DNA of 8,474 bases, taken from contig DXLO01000061.1 of assembly GCA_019414665.1 (NCBI GenBank), forward strand, positions 1-8,474, given 5' to 3'. A program made the position numbers and the translations under genes. This DNA comes from Bacteroides sp. (GTDB lineage Bacteria > Bacteroidota > Bacteroidia > Bacteroidales > Bacteroidaceae). This document shows, in pieces, positions 1 through 7,333 of this stretch. Below the pieces are notes generated by a model that ran no database searches, was not told the DNA's origin, and worked only from the letters and a program-made list of their open reading frames with translations. How positions within the stretch are numbered: position 1 is the first letter of the stretch; the number at the start of each line of letters is the position of its first letter.

Positions 1-16
1 TTTCATTGGGAAAGAT

Positions 17-24
17 TATCTTTG
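17..24 (+). promoter_or_regulatory. Bacteroides-type -7 promoter element for the DUF486-like gene
   Basis: The sequence TATCTTTG matches the Bacteroidetes primary sigma factor -7 consensus TAnnTTTG exactly. It would place the transcription start near base 30 and give a leader of about 20 bases before the ATG at 52. The matching -33 box would lie at or beyond the left edge of the window, so it cannot be checked. Confidence 0.65.
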
Positions 25-51
25 CAGCCGATTTTAAAAATGCTTTAAAAA

Positions 52-426
52 ATGGTTTCACAAGGAATATATTCGATTGTATTGCTGGTGTTTTCGAATG
101 TCTTTATGACATTTGCATGGTATGGACACTTGAAAATGCGTGAAGAGTTTAGCTGGTTTGCTGCATTGCCGCTGATTGGAGTAATCGCTTTCAGCTGGGC
201 GATTGCTTTTTTTGAATATTGTTTGCAGGTTCCTGCCAATCGTTTGGGATTTAAAGACAGTGGCGGTCCGTTTGATATCATGCAGTTGAAGGTGATTCAG
301 GAGGTAATAACGCTTGCTGTATTTACCATTTTTTCTATGATTGCCTTTAAAATGGAGCTGAAATGGAATCATCTGGCAGCTTTTGTATGTCTGATACTGG
401 CTGTGTATTTTGTATTTAAGAAATAA
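52..426 (+). CDS. DMT-like small membrane protein, DUF486 family
   Basis: This is a 124-residue, very hydrophobic protein with four predicted membrane helices (about residues 5-23, 36-56, 84-102 and 106-122), so it should sit in the inner membrane. The family assignment rests on the conserved segment FEYCLQVPANRLG (54-66), the LK-IQEVIT stretch (79-87), and FMTFAWYGHLK in the first helix. These resemble DUF486, a half-size relative of the drug/metabolite transporter superfamily. The length is normal for the family. No substrate is established, and transport is only inferred from the fold. The ATG at 52 is the first usable start; an ATG at 40 runs into a stop after one codon. It has its own promoter element and terminator, so it is probably monocistronic. 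It converges with the leftward gene ending at 502. Confidence 0.88.
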   Translation: MVSQGIYSIVLLVFSNVFMTFAWYGHLKMREEFSWFAALPLIGVIAFSWAIAFFEYCLQVPANRLGFKDSGGPFDIMQLKVIQEVITLAVFTIFSMIAFKMELKWNHLAAFVCLILAVYFVFKK

Positions 427-444
427 TATTTTCCTTTGATTGTC

Positions 445-487
445 AAGGTGCGTCATGACTGAGTTTATGGCGCACCTTTTTGTTTTT
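445..487 (+). terminator. Intrinsic terminator after the DUF486-like gene
   Basis: The arms at 445-456 and 467-478 pair over 12 positions (AAGGTGCGTCAT with ATGGCGCACCTT, one G-U wobble) around a 10-base loop. A T-rich tract follows on the plus strand (477-487). It starts 18 bases after the stop codon at 426. On the minus strand the same hairpin has only a two-base T end, so it serves the convergent gene ending at 502 less well, if at all. Confidence 0.85.
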
Positions 488-501
488 TACTGCTTGGGGT
501 T

Positions 502-1530
502 TTAATTCTGTTGCTCACGCAGACGCCGCGTTTGAATCTCTACATCGTATGCATTGCGGTTACTCTTGTCTCTTCTTAGAAATTCATGCCGGCGGATGGA
601 GTCTTCGGCTGCGCGTTGCCTGATGTAACGCTGGTAGTCGGGGATAGCTTCGGGTTGTGAAGCCTTGGCTTTTGTTTTTTTCTCCTGCTTTTCTTTCTTT
701 TTCTCTGCTGTTTGCTGTTTTACGGAATCGGGCTGAGCCGAGTAGATGGGTAACAGCGGTACTGGCTGAAAGGCTGGAGTCAGTTCGGGAGCTTCCAGTT
801 TCAGAGAATCATTGTCTGGATAGATATAATCGTCGTACAAAAGAATGGGTTCGTCATTGCCAGACTGTATGCTGTCAGTTGACGTTTTCTCTGTTTGTTT
901 TGTGATATATTTTTCAAGGCCGGCATGGTCTTGCTTGGTGGGGATGTAACTGGCATATTTTTTCCATGCCGTAGCATGGGTGCGGTTATGCTTAATGGCA
1001 CGTCCACGTTTGGTCAGGCTCTCGAACAGTAACTTGTCGAAGTCGAGAGATATGCTGGCACCGGGACCTGCGGGAGAAGTGACGTACAGGTAGGTTTCTC
1101 CCGGAACTGGTTTTATTTCTCTGCCATATTCTCCACGGTATTGGCGGAAAGGATTCAGTTTCCACTGTATGGTCCATTTTTTTTCGATGGTGGGCATAAC
1201 ATCGTATACGGGATTTTCCCCGAACTTAGTCCAGATGGTGTAAGGTTCGGCACGGATGTATCCTTTTATTTTTTTTACTCGGGTAGAGTCTATCATGCTG
1301 CGTGGCATGGAAAGATCTTCTTTAAACTGCATCCATTTCTTGTCTAACGAAGAGTTTAAAGGTTTGTATGGGTTTTCTTTGGGGGCGAAGTCGAACTGTA
1401 TCATTTTGATAACGTCTTCGTTCAGTTTGATTTCTTCTTCCTCTTTTTCTGTCTGTGCAGCGAGAGGAACAGCTTCGACCGTGAGAAACAGTAATCCCAA
1501 ATATGTTGCTATGTGTCTGGCAGATGGCAT
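502..1530 (-). CDS. Exported protein of unknown function
   Basis: This 342-residue protein has a hydrophobic N-terminal segment (about residues 8-25) ending in PLAAQ, consistent with a type I signal peptide cut near residue 25. There is no lipobox cysteine, so it is probably periplasmic. The mature part begins with an acidic run (EKEEEEIK, 28-35). It has a middle region rich in aromatic residues (about 60-200), a Lys/Glu-rich low-complexity stretch (271-290) and an Arg-rich C terminus (301-338). I see no catalytic motif. It resembles proteins of unknown function found in Bacteroides; DUF4858 is a possible family, recalled from memory and not verified. It begins 10 bases after the stop of the NlpC/P60 lipoprotein gene, so the two are almost certainly cotranscribed and may act together in the envelope. 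No Shine-Dalgarno sequence precedes the ATG, as is usual in this phylum. Confidence 0.75.
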   Translation of the reverse strand: MPSARHIATYLGLLFLTVEAVPLAAQTEKEEEEIKLNEDVIKMIQFDFAPKENPYKPLNSSLDKKWMQFKEDLSMPRSMIDSTRVKKIKGYIRAEPYTIWTKFGENPVYDVMPTIEKKWTIQWKLNPFRQYRGEYGREIKPVPGETYLYVTSPAGPGASISLDFDKLLFESLTKRGRAIKHNRTHATAWKKYASYIPTKQDHAGLEKYITKQTEKTSTDSIQSGNDEPILLYDDYIYPDNDSLKLEAPELTPAFQPVPLLPIYSAQPDSVKQQTAEKKKEKQEKKTKAKASQPEAIPDYQRYIRQRAAEDSIRRHEFLRRDKSNRNAYDVEIQTRRLREQQN

Positions 1531-1540
1531 AACTATTGCT

Positions 1541-2074
1541 TTATAAACCTTTTACTCGTCCGCCTTGCATCCATACTCTGCGGTAATAGGGCTCGTCCAG
1601 ACGGCTGACGATAACGCCCCGGCTGGTACTGGCATGGATGAAACGGTTATCTTTCAGATAGATGCCTACATGGGTGGCTGTACGTTTGTTCTTTCCGTTA
1701 TGAAAGAATACAAGGTCGCCTTCCTGAAGCTTGCCTTTGCTTACCTTCCGGCAGTTCTCTTTTCGCTGGTCGTCGGAGTTGCGTTTCAGATGCTTGTGGT
1801 AGACTTTCTTGTAAATGTTGTATGTCAGCCCCGAACAGTCCACTCCTCTCATGGTATTTCCTCCGGTACGGTAGGGAACTCCTATCCAGCGGGAAGATTC
1901 TATATACAGACGGTGATTGTCTTCCATGGCTATGTCCATGTCAAGTCGGATAGCGGCTTGTGCCAGCTCGCGGTAATCGTAACGTGGGGCACGTGTTCCG
2001 CATGAGGAGAAAAGGAGGGTGCCCAAGATGCCGATTAAGCAGATAAGACGTATGGTGTATCTGGTTTGGTGCAT
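1541..2074 (-). CDS. NlpC/P60 (C40) peptidoglycan peptidase lipoprotein
   Basis: This is a probable cell-wall endopeptidase that would cut peptide stems of peptidoglycan in the periplasm. From the start chosen here it has 177 residues: a signal peptide with lipobox LFSSC (lipidated Cys25), then a C40 domain from about residue 60 to the end. The visible triad is Cys80 in GVDCSGL, His135 in THVGIY and His147 in FIHAST. EGDLVFF (118-124) is also typical of the family. The residues after Cys25 (GTRAP) lack the acidic surface-export signal of Bacteroides lipoproteins, so a periplasm-facing anchor is likely. An in-frame ATG at 2092 would add six residues, but the -7 box at 2098-2105 puts the transcript start almost on that codon, so 2074 is preferred. 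It is the first gene of a two-gene unit. Family assignment is firm; the exact bond cut is unknown. Confidence 0.92.
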   Translation of the reverse strand: MHQTRYTIRLICLIGILGTLLFSSCGTRAPRYDYRELAQAAIRLDMDIAMEDNHRLYIESSRWIGVPYRTGGNTMRGVDCSGLTYNIYKKVYHKHLKRNSDDQRKENCRKVSKGKLQEGDLVFFHNGKNKRTATHVGIYLKDNRFIHASTSRGVIVSRLDEPYYRRVWMQGGRVKGL

Positions 2075-2097
2075 GTATTTGTTTATTGACATTTGGA

Positions 2098-2105
2098 CAA
2101 ATATA
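2098..2105 (-). promoter_or_regulatory. -7 promoter element for the NlpC/P60 unit
   Basis: On the minus strand this reads TATATTTG, an exact match to TAnnTTTG. Transcription would start around 2091-2094, about 18 bases before the preferred ATG at 2074. I could not find a good -33 TTTG box at the usual 19-21 base spacing, so the promoter may be weak or activator-dependent. Confidence 0.55.
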
Positions 2106-2204
2106 CAATAATCGGAGTAAATGGGGTGGTTTTGGAATAACTGTACTGTTATTTTTTATTTATTTAAAAGGTTGCCGGTAGTTATTTTAACGGGATTTAA
2201 TGAT

Positions 2205-2249
2205 AAAAGCGCAACAGGCGTTGGGGAGAGGTTGCCTTGTTGCGCTTTT
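2205..2249 (-). terminator. Hairpin terminator after the ABC ATPase gene
   Basis: The arms at 2205-2216 and 2238-2249 are a perfect 12-base inverted repeat (AAAAGCGCAACA and its complement). The stem can extend by a GGC/GCC triplet with one bulged base. On the minus strand the stem ends in TTTT followed by AT-rich sequence. It begins 24 bases downstream of the ATPase stop codon and separates the four-gene trxB unit from the NlpC/P60 promoter. Its flanking A and T runs are symmetric, so it could act in both directions. Confidence 0.8.
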
Positions 2250-2260
2250 GAATTTATGCC

Positions 2261-2291
2261 GCGAAATAGGTCTTTATACGGCGAAATAGGT
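2261..2291 (-). repeat. Short imperfect tandem repeat across the ATPase stop codon
   Basis: On the minus strand an 18-base unit, ACCTATTTCGC-CGT-ATAA, is repeated 20 bases later as ACCTATTTCGC-GGC-ATAA. The first copy encodes the C-terminal residues TYFAV plus the stop codon, and the second lies in the 3' untranslated region. The 11-base core (GCGAAATAGGT on the plus strand) is identical at 2261-2271 and 2281-2291. Confidence 0.7.
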
Positions 2292-2975
2292 TTCCAGTTC
2301 ATTTCCTGCGCTGCCGTCGCTGTTATCTAAGTCACGTATCAGCTTACCGTGTTCCAGCAGAGCTATGCGGGTGCTGATGTCTGTTGTATGATTCAGGTTA
2401 TGGCTGGATACAAGAATGGTTGCTCCGGTTGACTGGTTATAGGCTACCAGAAGTTGTTTCAATGCCGACTGTGAACTGGGATCGAGAAAATTGAATGGCT
2501 CGTCCAGAATAATCAGTTCCGGCTGGTTGAGCAGTGCGGCTAGAATTCCGATTTTTTGCTTGTTACCGGCTGACAGATTGCGGATCAGTTTTTTCTGTCC
2601 CAGTATTTCACCGTTCATGAAACGTTCGTAGACTGCCAGACGTTCGTCCACTGTCTGGCGGTTGAGGTTGCACATGCGTCCTACGAAATAGAAATATTCT
2701 TCGGGAGTAAGGTAGTCTATCAGAAAGCTTTCATCCAGATAAGCTCCTGTTGTTTCTTTCCAGGCTTCACTGCTGCTGACTTCTGTTTCTCCTATCCGGA
2801 CAAAGCCGTTGTCTGCTTTCAGCAGATCGAGCATGAGACGGAACAGGGTGGTTTTGCCTGCACCGTTGTTTCCGACAAGTCCTATTATTTCTCCATGACG
2901 GATGGTATAGTGGTCTATATCGAGTGCCACTTTTGTACCATATACTTTTTTAAGTTGGTCTATTGTTATATCCAT
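2274..2975 (-). CDS. ABC transporter ATP-binding protein
   Basis: This 233-residue protein is a complete ABC ATPase that would power the membrane protein encoded just upstream. Visible motifs are Walker A GNNGAGKT (35-42), signature LSAGNKQ (134-140), Walker B LIILDEP (154-160, catalytic Glu159), D-loop FLDP (163-166) and switch His192 in SSH. The Q-loop is unusual: around residues 78-82 it reads GAYLDE, with no glutamine. Length and organisation fit the single-domain ATPases paired with ABC-2-type exporters, with only a short tail after the fold. The ATG at 2975 is 15 bases after the permease stop, so the two are surely cotranscribed. The gene ends 24 bases before a hairpin terminator and is the last of the unit. 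The substrate cannot be read from the ATPase. Export rather than import is inferred, because no binding protein is encoded nearby. Confidence 0.93.
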   Translation of the reverse strand: MDITIDQLKKVYGTKVALDIDHYTIRHGEIIGLVGNNGAGKTTLFRLMLDLLKADNGFVRIGETEVSSSEAWKETTGAYLDESFLIDYLTPEEYFYFVGRMCNLNRQTVDERLAVYERFMNGEILGQKKLIRNLSAGNKQKIGILAALLNQPELIILDEPFNFLDPSSQSALKQLLVAYNQSTGATILVSSHNLNHTTDISTRIALLEHGKLIRDLDNSDGSAGNELETYFAV

Positions 2976-2990
2976 GGTTTTGTTTTCGTA

Positions 2991-4472
2991 TTAACGGGTG
3001 TTTCTGAATCCTTCCATGTTCTGGTATTTCCGTTTCATCAGCCGGACATAGATATTGTGTATCCAGTAACGGTGTGTGACAAAGCCCGACAATCCTAATA
3101 TGATAAGTATTATGTAGGCGATTGTTTCGTCGAGGAATAGGGTGAGAGCTTTGTTTATCAGCAACGGAAGACTGAAAGCACATATCACGATAAGCGACTG
3201 GTACATGTTGTTGCCTTGCTGCTTACCTATGGTATTGGTGTTGAGAGGTGCAGTCTTGTTGTTGTAGACTGCCATTTGCATCATCATGGCAAATATGGTT
3301 CCCATTGTAAAACATAGATAAGCTATTGACATAAGCAGAGGAATTGTACCCATGCAGACCGGGATAAGGCTGAATAGGAAAGGGATGACCAGAAAGATAC
3401 ATTGCAGGTAATATTTGGCGCGGAGCATATTGTAAAGGCTCTCTTTCCGCACCATCAATCCGTCGATATAGTTTCCTTCGAACGTCATGATGCGGTTCAG
3501 TGTCATCAGTCCTAATATGCAATAGCAATACAGACAAATGAAATTGTTCATGTAGCTGTCGCCATAAACGTCGCTGGCAAGTGCTATCGCAAACATGCAC
3601 ATGATGAAGATAAATCCCCAGAACTGGCTGCGGGGGGCTTTATTGCGGAAAAACATTTTCAGCTCCAGACGCATATATTCTCCAACATTTCCGTAGCGGT
3701 CGAGAAACTTATAGCTGCTGATATGCTTGATCTTGGTATCTTCTGTATGTGACAGCTCTTTATAAAGAAAATGTAACTGCACAATGTAATTGATGAATAG
3801 GAGCAGGCAGATAAGTACAATTGCTCCACCGAAAGACAACGGATTCCAAAGTATGAAACCTTCTCCCCAATTCATGGTGAGTGTACTTATCCAGCCTGTT
3901 TCAGGCAAGAATTCCAGTAAGGCCAGTATTCCGTAAAAGAGTATGCTTCCGAGAAAATAGATAAATTTTTCTCGTTTTAATGTACATATCAGTGTGCTCC
4001 AGTAACCGTTCATTACCATCAGCAGCCAGATACCTACCGTATATCCAATAACTCCCGTTATCCCATAAAAGCGTGTAATGGTAATCAGGGCGAAAGGGAT
4101 AAACAGGAATAGCCAGAAGAAATTAAACGGATGCCAAAGTTTATCCAGAAGAAAAGTGAATATGACTTTCCTTTTGGGAACAGGCAGCAAGAGATATGGC
4201 TTGATTTCTTGTATGGAAGAAGGAAGCATAAAGCGTATCAGAAAGTCAATAGCCAGAATGATGACTAATCCCTGATTGAGGATGTGGTAAGGTTCCATGC
4301 CGGGAAAACTTTCTTGAAAAGCAAAGGGCAGCATTACCCCTATAAAAAGAAGGTATGCTGCCCAAAATGCTATTCCGCAATACATGAAAACCTTGGCAAA
4401 ACGGTTCTTTTCGAACATCGGGCTTCGCCTGGCGGCGAGCTTCCGGTTTCTGCGTATTTCCAGGAAGAGCAT
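2991..4472 (-). CDS. ABC transporter permease, DUF5687-like
   Basis: This is a 493-residue integral membrane protein with about 12 predicted helices in two groups of six (roughly 28-51, 66-84, 112-132, 138-158, 169-188, 212-235; then 283-300, 308-326, 355-375, 378-401, 424-441, 450-466). The groups are joined by a polar cytoplasmic stretch (236-282). The basic N terminus (RRNRKLAARR, 7-16) and basic C terminus point to the cytoplasm. The loop EIKPYLLLPVPKRK (89-102) and the FEGNYIDGLMVRKE stretch (331-344) are candidate ATPase-coupling regions. It resembles the Bacteroidetes DUF5687 family, recalled by pattern and not searched. Pairing with the ATPase 15 bases downstream supports a two-gene exporter of unknown substrate. 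The start lies 19 bases after the M16 stop, with a weak GAAG purine run before it. A shorter start at Met19 is possible but would lose the basic N terminus. Confidence 0.85.
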   Translation of the reverse strand: MLFLEIRRNRKLAARRSPMFEKNRFAKVFMYCGIAFWAAYLLFIGVMLPFAFQESFPGMEPYHILNQGLVIILAIDFLIRFMLPSSIQEIKPYLLLPVPKRKVIFTFLLDKLWHPFNFFWLFLFIPFALITITRFYGITGVIGYTVGIWLLMVMNGYWSTLICTLKREKFIYFLGSILFYGILALLEFLPETGWISTLTMNWGEGFILWNPLSFGGAIVLICLLLFINYIVQLHFLYKELSHTEDTKIKHISSYKFLDRYGNVGEYMRLELKMFFRNKAPRSQFWGFIFIMCMFAIALASDVYGDSYMNNFICLYCYCILGLMTLNRIMTFEGNYIDGLMVRKESLYNMLRAKYYLQCIFLVIPFLFSLIPVCMGTIPLLMSIAYLCFTMGTIFAMMMQMAVYNNKTAPLNTNTIGKQQGNNMYQSLIVICAFSLPLLINKALTLFLDETIAYIILIILGLSGFVTHRYWIHNIYVRLMKRKYQNMEGFRNTR

Positions 4473-4491
4473 AATCTTCAGGTTTAAGTTA

Positions 4492-7308
4492 TTACTTTGT
4501 GTCGCCTGAAGTCATGCTTACTTCGATGCGGTTGTTTTGTGAGAAGAAATCTTTTGCAAAGTGCTGGAGATCGGCTGCTGTGATACCGTTTACTGTATCA
4601 GCATATCCGGTTGCCATATCTGAATTTTCCCAGAAATAGCTATACAGGATGTTCATCCAGTAACCGTTTTCTTTCTGGTTAGCTTCGTAGTTCTTCAGCA
4701 TGTATTCTTTAACCTTTTGCAGGTTTTCTGCTTTCGGACCATTGGCAATAAAATCATTGATACCTTTGTCTATCAAGCTGCTCATCTTAGCACGCTTTTC
4801 CGGATTAGTATCGAATGAAATCTGCAAAGTGGCTTCTACTTTCGGATATAGGCTGATATCGCCTGATACACCTACACCATAAGATGCTCCTTCGTCCTCA
4901 CGTACGGTTTCTGTATATTCCATTGTAAGCAATTGAGAAAGCATGCTCATCATCAGCTGGTTCTTTAATGTGTATTCGCATTCACCGCTTCTGATGATAC
5001 ATACAGTAGCTTTCTGAGTCTGTAATTCTCTGTGGAATACGTTCTTGTGCTCACCCTTACGGATGTCCAGATTTACATCACGGAAGTCTTCCTTGCGGTT
5101 GATTGAAGGAAGAGAACCCAGATATTGCTCAATAAGAGGAGTTGCTGTTGCCTGATCGATATTACCTACGAAAATGAATGTAAAGTCGCTAGCATCCTTG
5201 AAGCGGTCTTTGTACATATCCATAATTTTCTGGTAATCGGTCTGGTCTACCATATCAGCTTTGATACGAAGGACACGAGGATTATCACCATACAATTCTT
5301 TTCTTAAAGAATCGCTCAGGGCAATGTTCGGATTAACTTCCATATTGGCAAGCTGTGCTTTCAAACGACTCTTGTATGATTCGAATGCTGCTGCATCCAT
5401 ACGTGGAGCTGTAAAGCTGAGGTAAGTCAGCTGCAACATAGTTTCCAGATCTTTAGGAGAGCATTTGCCTGAAACGGCTTCGCTCAGTGTGTTTACAGAT
5501 GCTGAGGCTGATGCAACCTTACCCGACAGAACTTTCTGCAGGTCGACAATACTGAAGTTGCCCAAACCACCTAAGCCTGCAACTTCATTGATTTGCTTGA
5601 ACTGGAGAGCATCTTTTTCATCGAACAAAGATGTTCCTCCGCGGCTGAATGAAGACATTCTGATTTCGTCTGCCTTGAAGTTTGTAGACTTCAGGATAAC
5701 ACGTACACCGTTGTTCAGAGTAAGAATGGTCGATTCGAAAGGTCCTTTTTCTGTTTTTATGACTTTGCCTCCTTTAGGAGTTTCTTTCATCAGAGGTTCA
5801 TTTGAAACCTTGTCGACATATGCTTCCAGCTTTTCTGCTTTTACATCAGCAAGCACTTTCTTGATATCGGCTTCTGTAGGAAGTTTTACTCCTGGTTTGT
5901 CCGGGCAGAACAGGCTGACTACTGTATTACTGTCTGTAACCAATGATTTCAGCAGCTGGTTTACGTTGTCCAATGGTATATTGGGAACAATTTGTGTCAT
6001 AAGTGCGTATTCGTCTTCTATGCTTGGAATTGGATCTCCATTGATGAAGTTGGATACGTATTGGCTGACAAACTGTTCGCTTTTCATTTTACTGCGTTCG
6101 TTATATACGTTTTCCAGTGCGCGCAAATAGTCTGCTTTCATTCGGGTATATTCTCCTTCTGTAAATCCAAACTGACGTGCACGTTCTATTTCACGCATTA
6201 AAGCAGCAAGACCAGTTTCTATACCTCCCTCTTTGCAGATAGCAACTCCCATAAATGCTTTTTTGGTCTTAGCAAGGACGAAGTCGTTATCTTCTACTCC
6301 GGCATTGATAAAAGGAGGAGTTGCGGTTTGGGTAAGTTCTTGAAGACGAGTGTTCAGCATGTTTGATACTGCACTGGTCATATAGTTGTAAATCAAATAA
6401 CCGACTGTATTCTTCAAGTCTTCAGGGAATGGATCGTGCTTATGGTAAACATATACTTGGTTTACCTGCTGTTCCTTATCCTTTGCAATGGCTATGATAG
6501 GTTCCTTATTGTCGGGCACAGGGAAATATTTACGTTCGGCTGCGTCTTTCGGCATCTTGATAGGACCAAATATTTTCTTGATTTTGGCTTCAATCTGGTC
6601 TACGTCGATATCACCCACTACAATTACACCCTGCAAATCTGGACGATACCATTTTTCGTAGTAGTCGCGCAAATCCTTATACGGGAAATTGTCTATAATA
6701 TCCATTGAACCGATAGGAAGACGGTACGCATATTTGCTTCCTGCAAACATTTTTGGGAAGATGGTATCGTACATACGCATCATAGCTCCTGTACGTGTAC
6801 GCCATTCTTCGTGTATAACTCCACGTTCCTTGTCAATTTCTTTAGGATCGAGTGTCAGGTCGTCTGCCCAGTCGTGCAGGATTAGCAGACATGAATCGAT
6901 GATACCGTCACGAATAACAGGAACATTGGCTATATTGTATACTGTTTCGTCGATAGCAGTATAGGCATTCAGGTTCGCACCGAATTTTACTCCGATGGAT
7001 TCGAGATATTCGCGTAGGCTGTTTCCCGGAAAGTTTGTTGTTCCGTTGAAACACATATGTTCCAGAAAATGTGCCAAACCGCGCTGGTTGTCTTCTTCAA
7101 GAATAGAGCCTACTTTTTGTGCAATGTAGAAGTCGGCTTGTTTCTCTGGAAGTGCATTGTGACGAATGTAATAAGTCAGTCCGTTATCCAGCTTGCCGAT
7201 ACGCACATTCGGATCGGTTGGGAGAGGGGGCATCTGCTGTGCGCAAACGCTGGCTGCTCCTCCTATCAAGATGATAGCGGCGAATGTTTTTCTGATAAAA
7301 CTTCTCAT
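4492..7308 (-). CDS. M16 family zinc metallopeptidase, exported, two-lobed
   Basis: This 938-residue protein would cleave peptides in the periplasm. A signal peptide (residues 1-23, ending VCA-Q) is followed by a catalytic half and an inactive half, the pitrilysin-type layout in one chain. The inverted zinc motif HFLEH (His80, Glu83 as base, His84) is present, and the third ligand is probably Glu168 with Glu161 seven residues before it. The first half ends with the typical YEKWYRPDLQGVIVVGDID (217-235). The second half starts near residue 525 and lacks HxxEH: the equivalent stretch is INEVAG (573-578). It keeps the Arg803 and Tyr810 pair (VREDEGASYG), seven apart as in substrate-binding insulysins. 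An in-frame ATG at 7392 would overlap trxB by 59 bases and add 28 residues before the signal peptide, so the start at 7308 is used. It sits 25 bases after trxB and 19 before the permease gene. The physiological substrate is unknown. Confidence 0.93.
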   Translation of the reverse strand: MRSFIRKTFAAIILIGGAASVCAQQMPPLPTDPNVRIGKLDNGLTYYIRHNALPEKQADFYIAQKVGSILEEDNQRGLAHFLEHMCFNGTTNFPGNSLREYLESIGVKFGANLNAYTAIDETVYNIANVPVIRDGIIDSCLLILHDWADDLTLDPKEIDKERGVIHEEWRTRTGAMMRMYDTIFPKMFAGSKYAYRLPIGSMDIIDNFPYKDLRDYYEKWYRPDLQGVIVVGDIDVDQIEAKIKKIFGPIKMPKDAAERKYFPVPDNKEPIIAIAKDKEQQVNQVYVYHKHDPFPEDLKNTVGYLIYNYMTSAVSNMLNTRLQELTQTATPPFINAGVEDNDFVLAKTKKAFMGVAICKEGGIETGLAALMREIERARQFGFTEGEYTRMKADYLRALENVYNERSKMKSEQFVSQYVSNFINGDPIPSIEDEYALMTQIVPNIPLDNVNQLLKSLVTDSNTVVSLFCPDKPGVKLPTEADIKKVLADVKAEKLEAYVDKVSNEPLMKETPKGGKVIKTEKGPFESTILTLNNGVRVILKSTNFKADEIRMSSFSRGGTSLFDEKDALQFKQINEVAGLGGLGNFSIVDLQKVLSGKVASASASVNTLSEAVSGKCSPKDLETMLQLTYLSFTAPRMDAAAFESYKSRLKAQLANMEVNPNIALSDSLRKELYGDNPRVLRIKADMVDQTDYQKIMDMYKDRFKDASDFTFIFVGNIDQATATPLIEQYLGSLPSINRKEDFRDVNLDIRKGEHKNVFHRELQTQKATVCIIRSGECEYTLKNQLMMSMLSQLLTMEYTETVREDEGASYGVGVSGDISLYPKVEATLQISFDTNPEKRAKMSSLIDKGINDFIANGPKAENLQKVKEYMLKNYEANQKENGYWMNILYSYFWENSDMATGYADTVNGITAADLQHFAKDFFSQNNRIEVSMTSGDTK

Positions 7309-7333
7309 AATAATATAGTTTAGTGATTTGTTT

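Noticed and set aside
445..478. Strong bidirectional terminator serving both convergent genes
   Set aside because: The minus-strand side has only two T residues after the stem, so only plus-strand termination is well supported.
1565..2005. A 146-codon open frame on the plus strand opposite the NlpC/P60 gene
   Set aside because: The opposite strand carries the C40 catalytic triad and a lipobox, so this frame is a shadow.
2142..2204. AT-rich stretch between the NlpC promoter and the ATPase terminator as a possible small RNA or riboswitch
   Set aside because: No stable structure, promoter or conserved motif could be recognised in it by eye.
5465..6130. A 221-codon open frame on the plus strand inside the M16 gene
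   Set aside because: It lies entirely antisense to a well-supported gene whose conserved motifs fix the coding strand. The translation is Ser/Thr-rich low-quality sequence with no recognisable domain, so it is a shadow frame.
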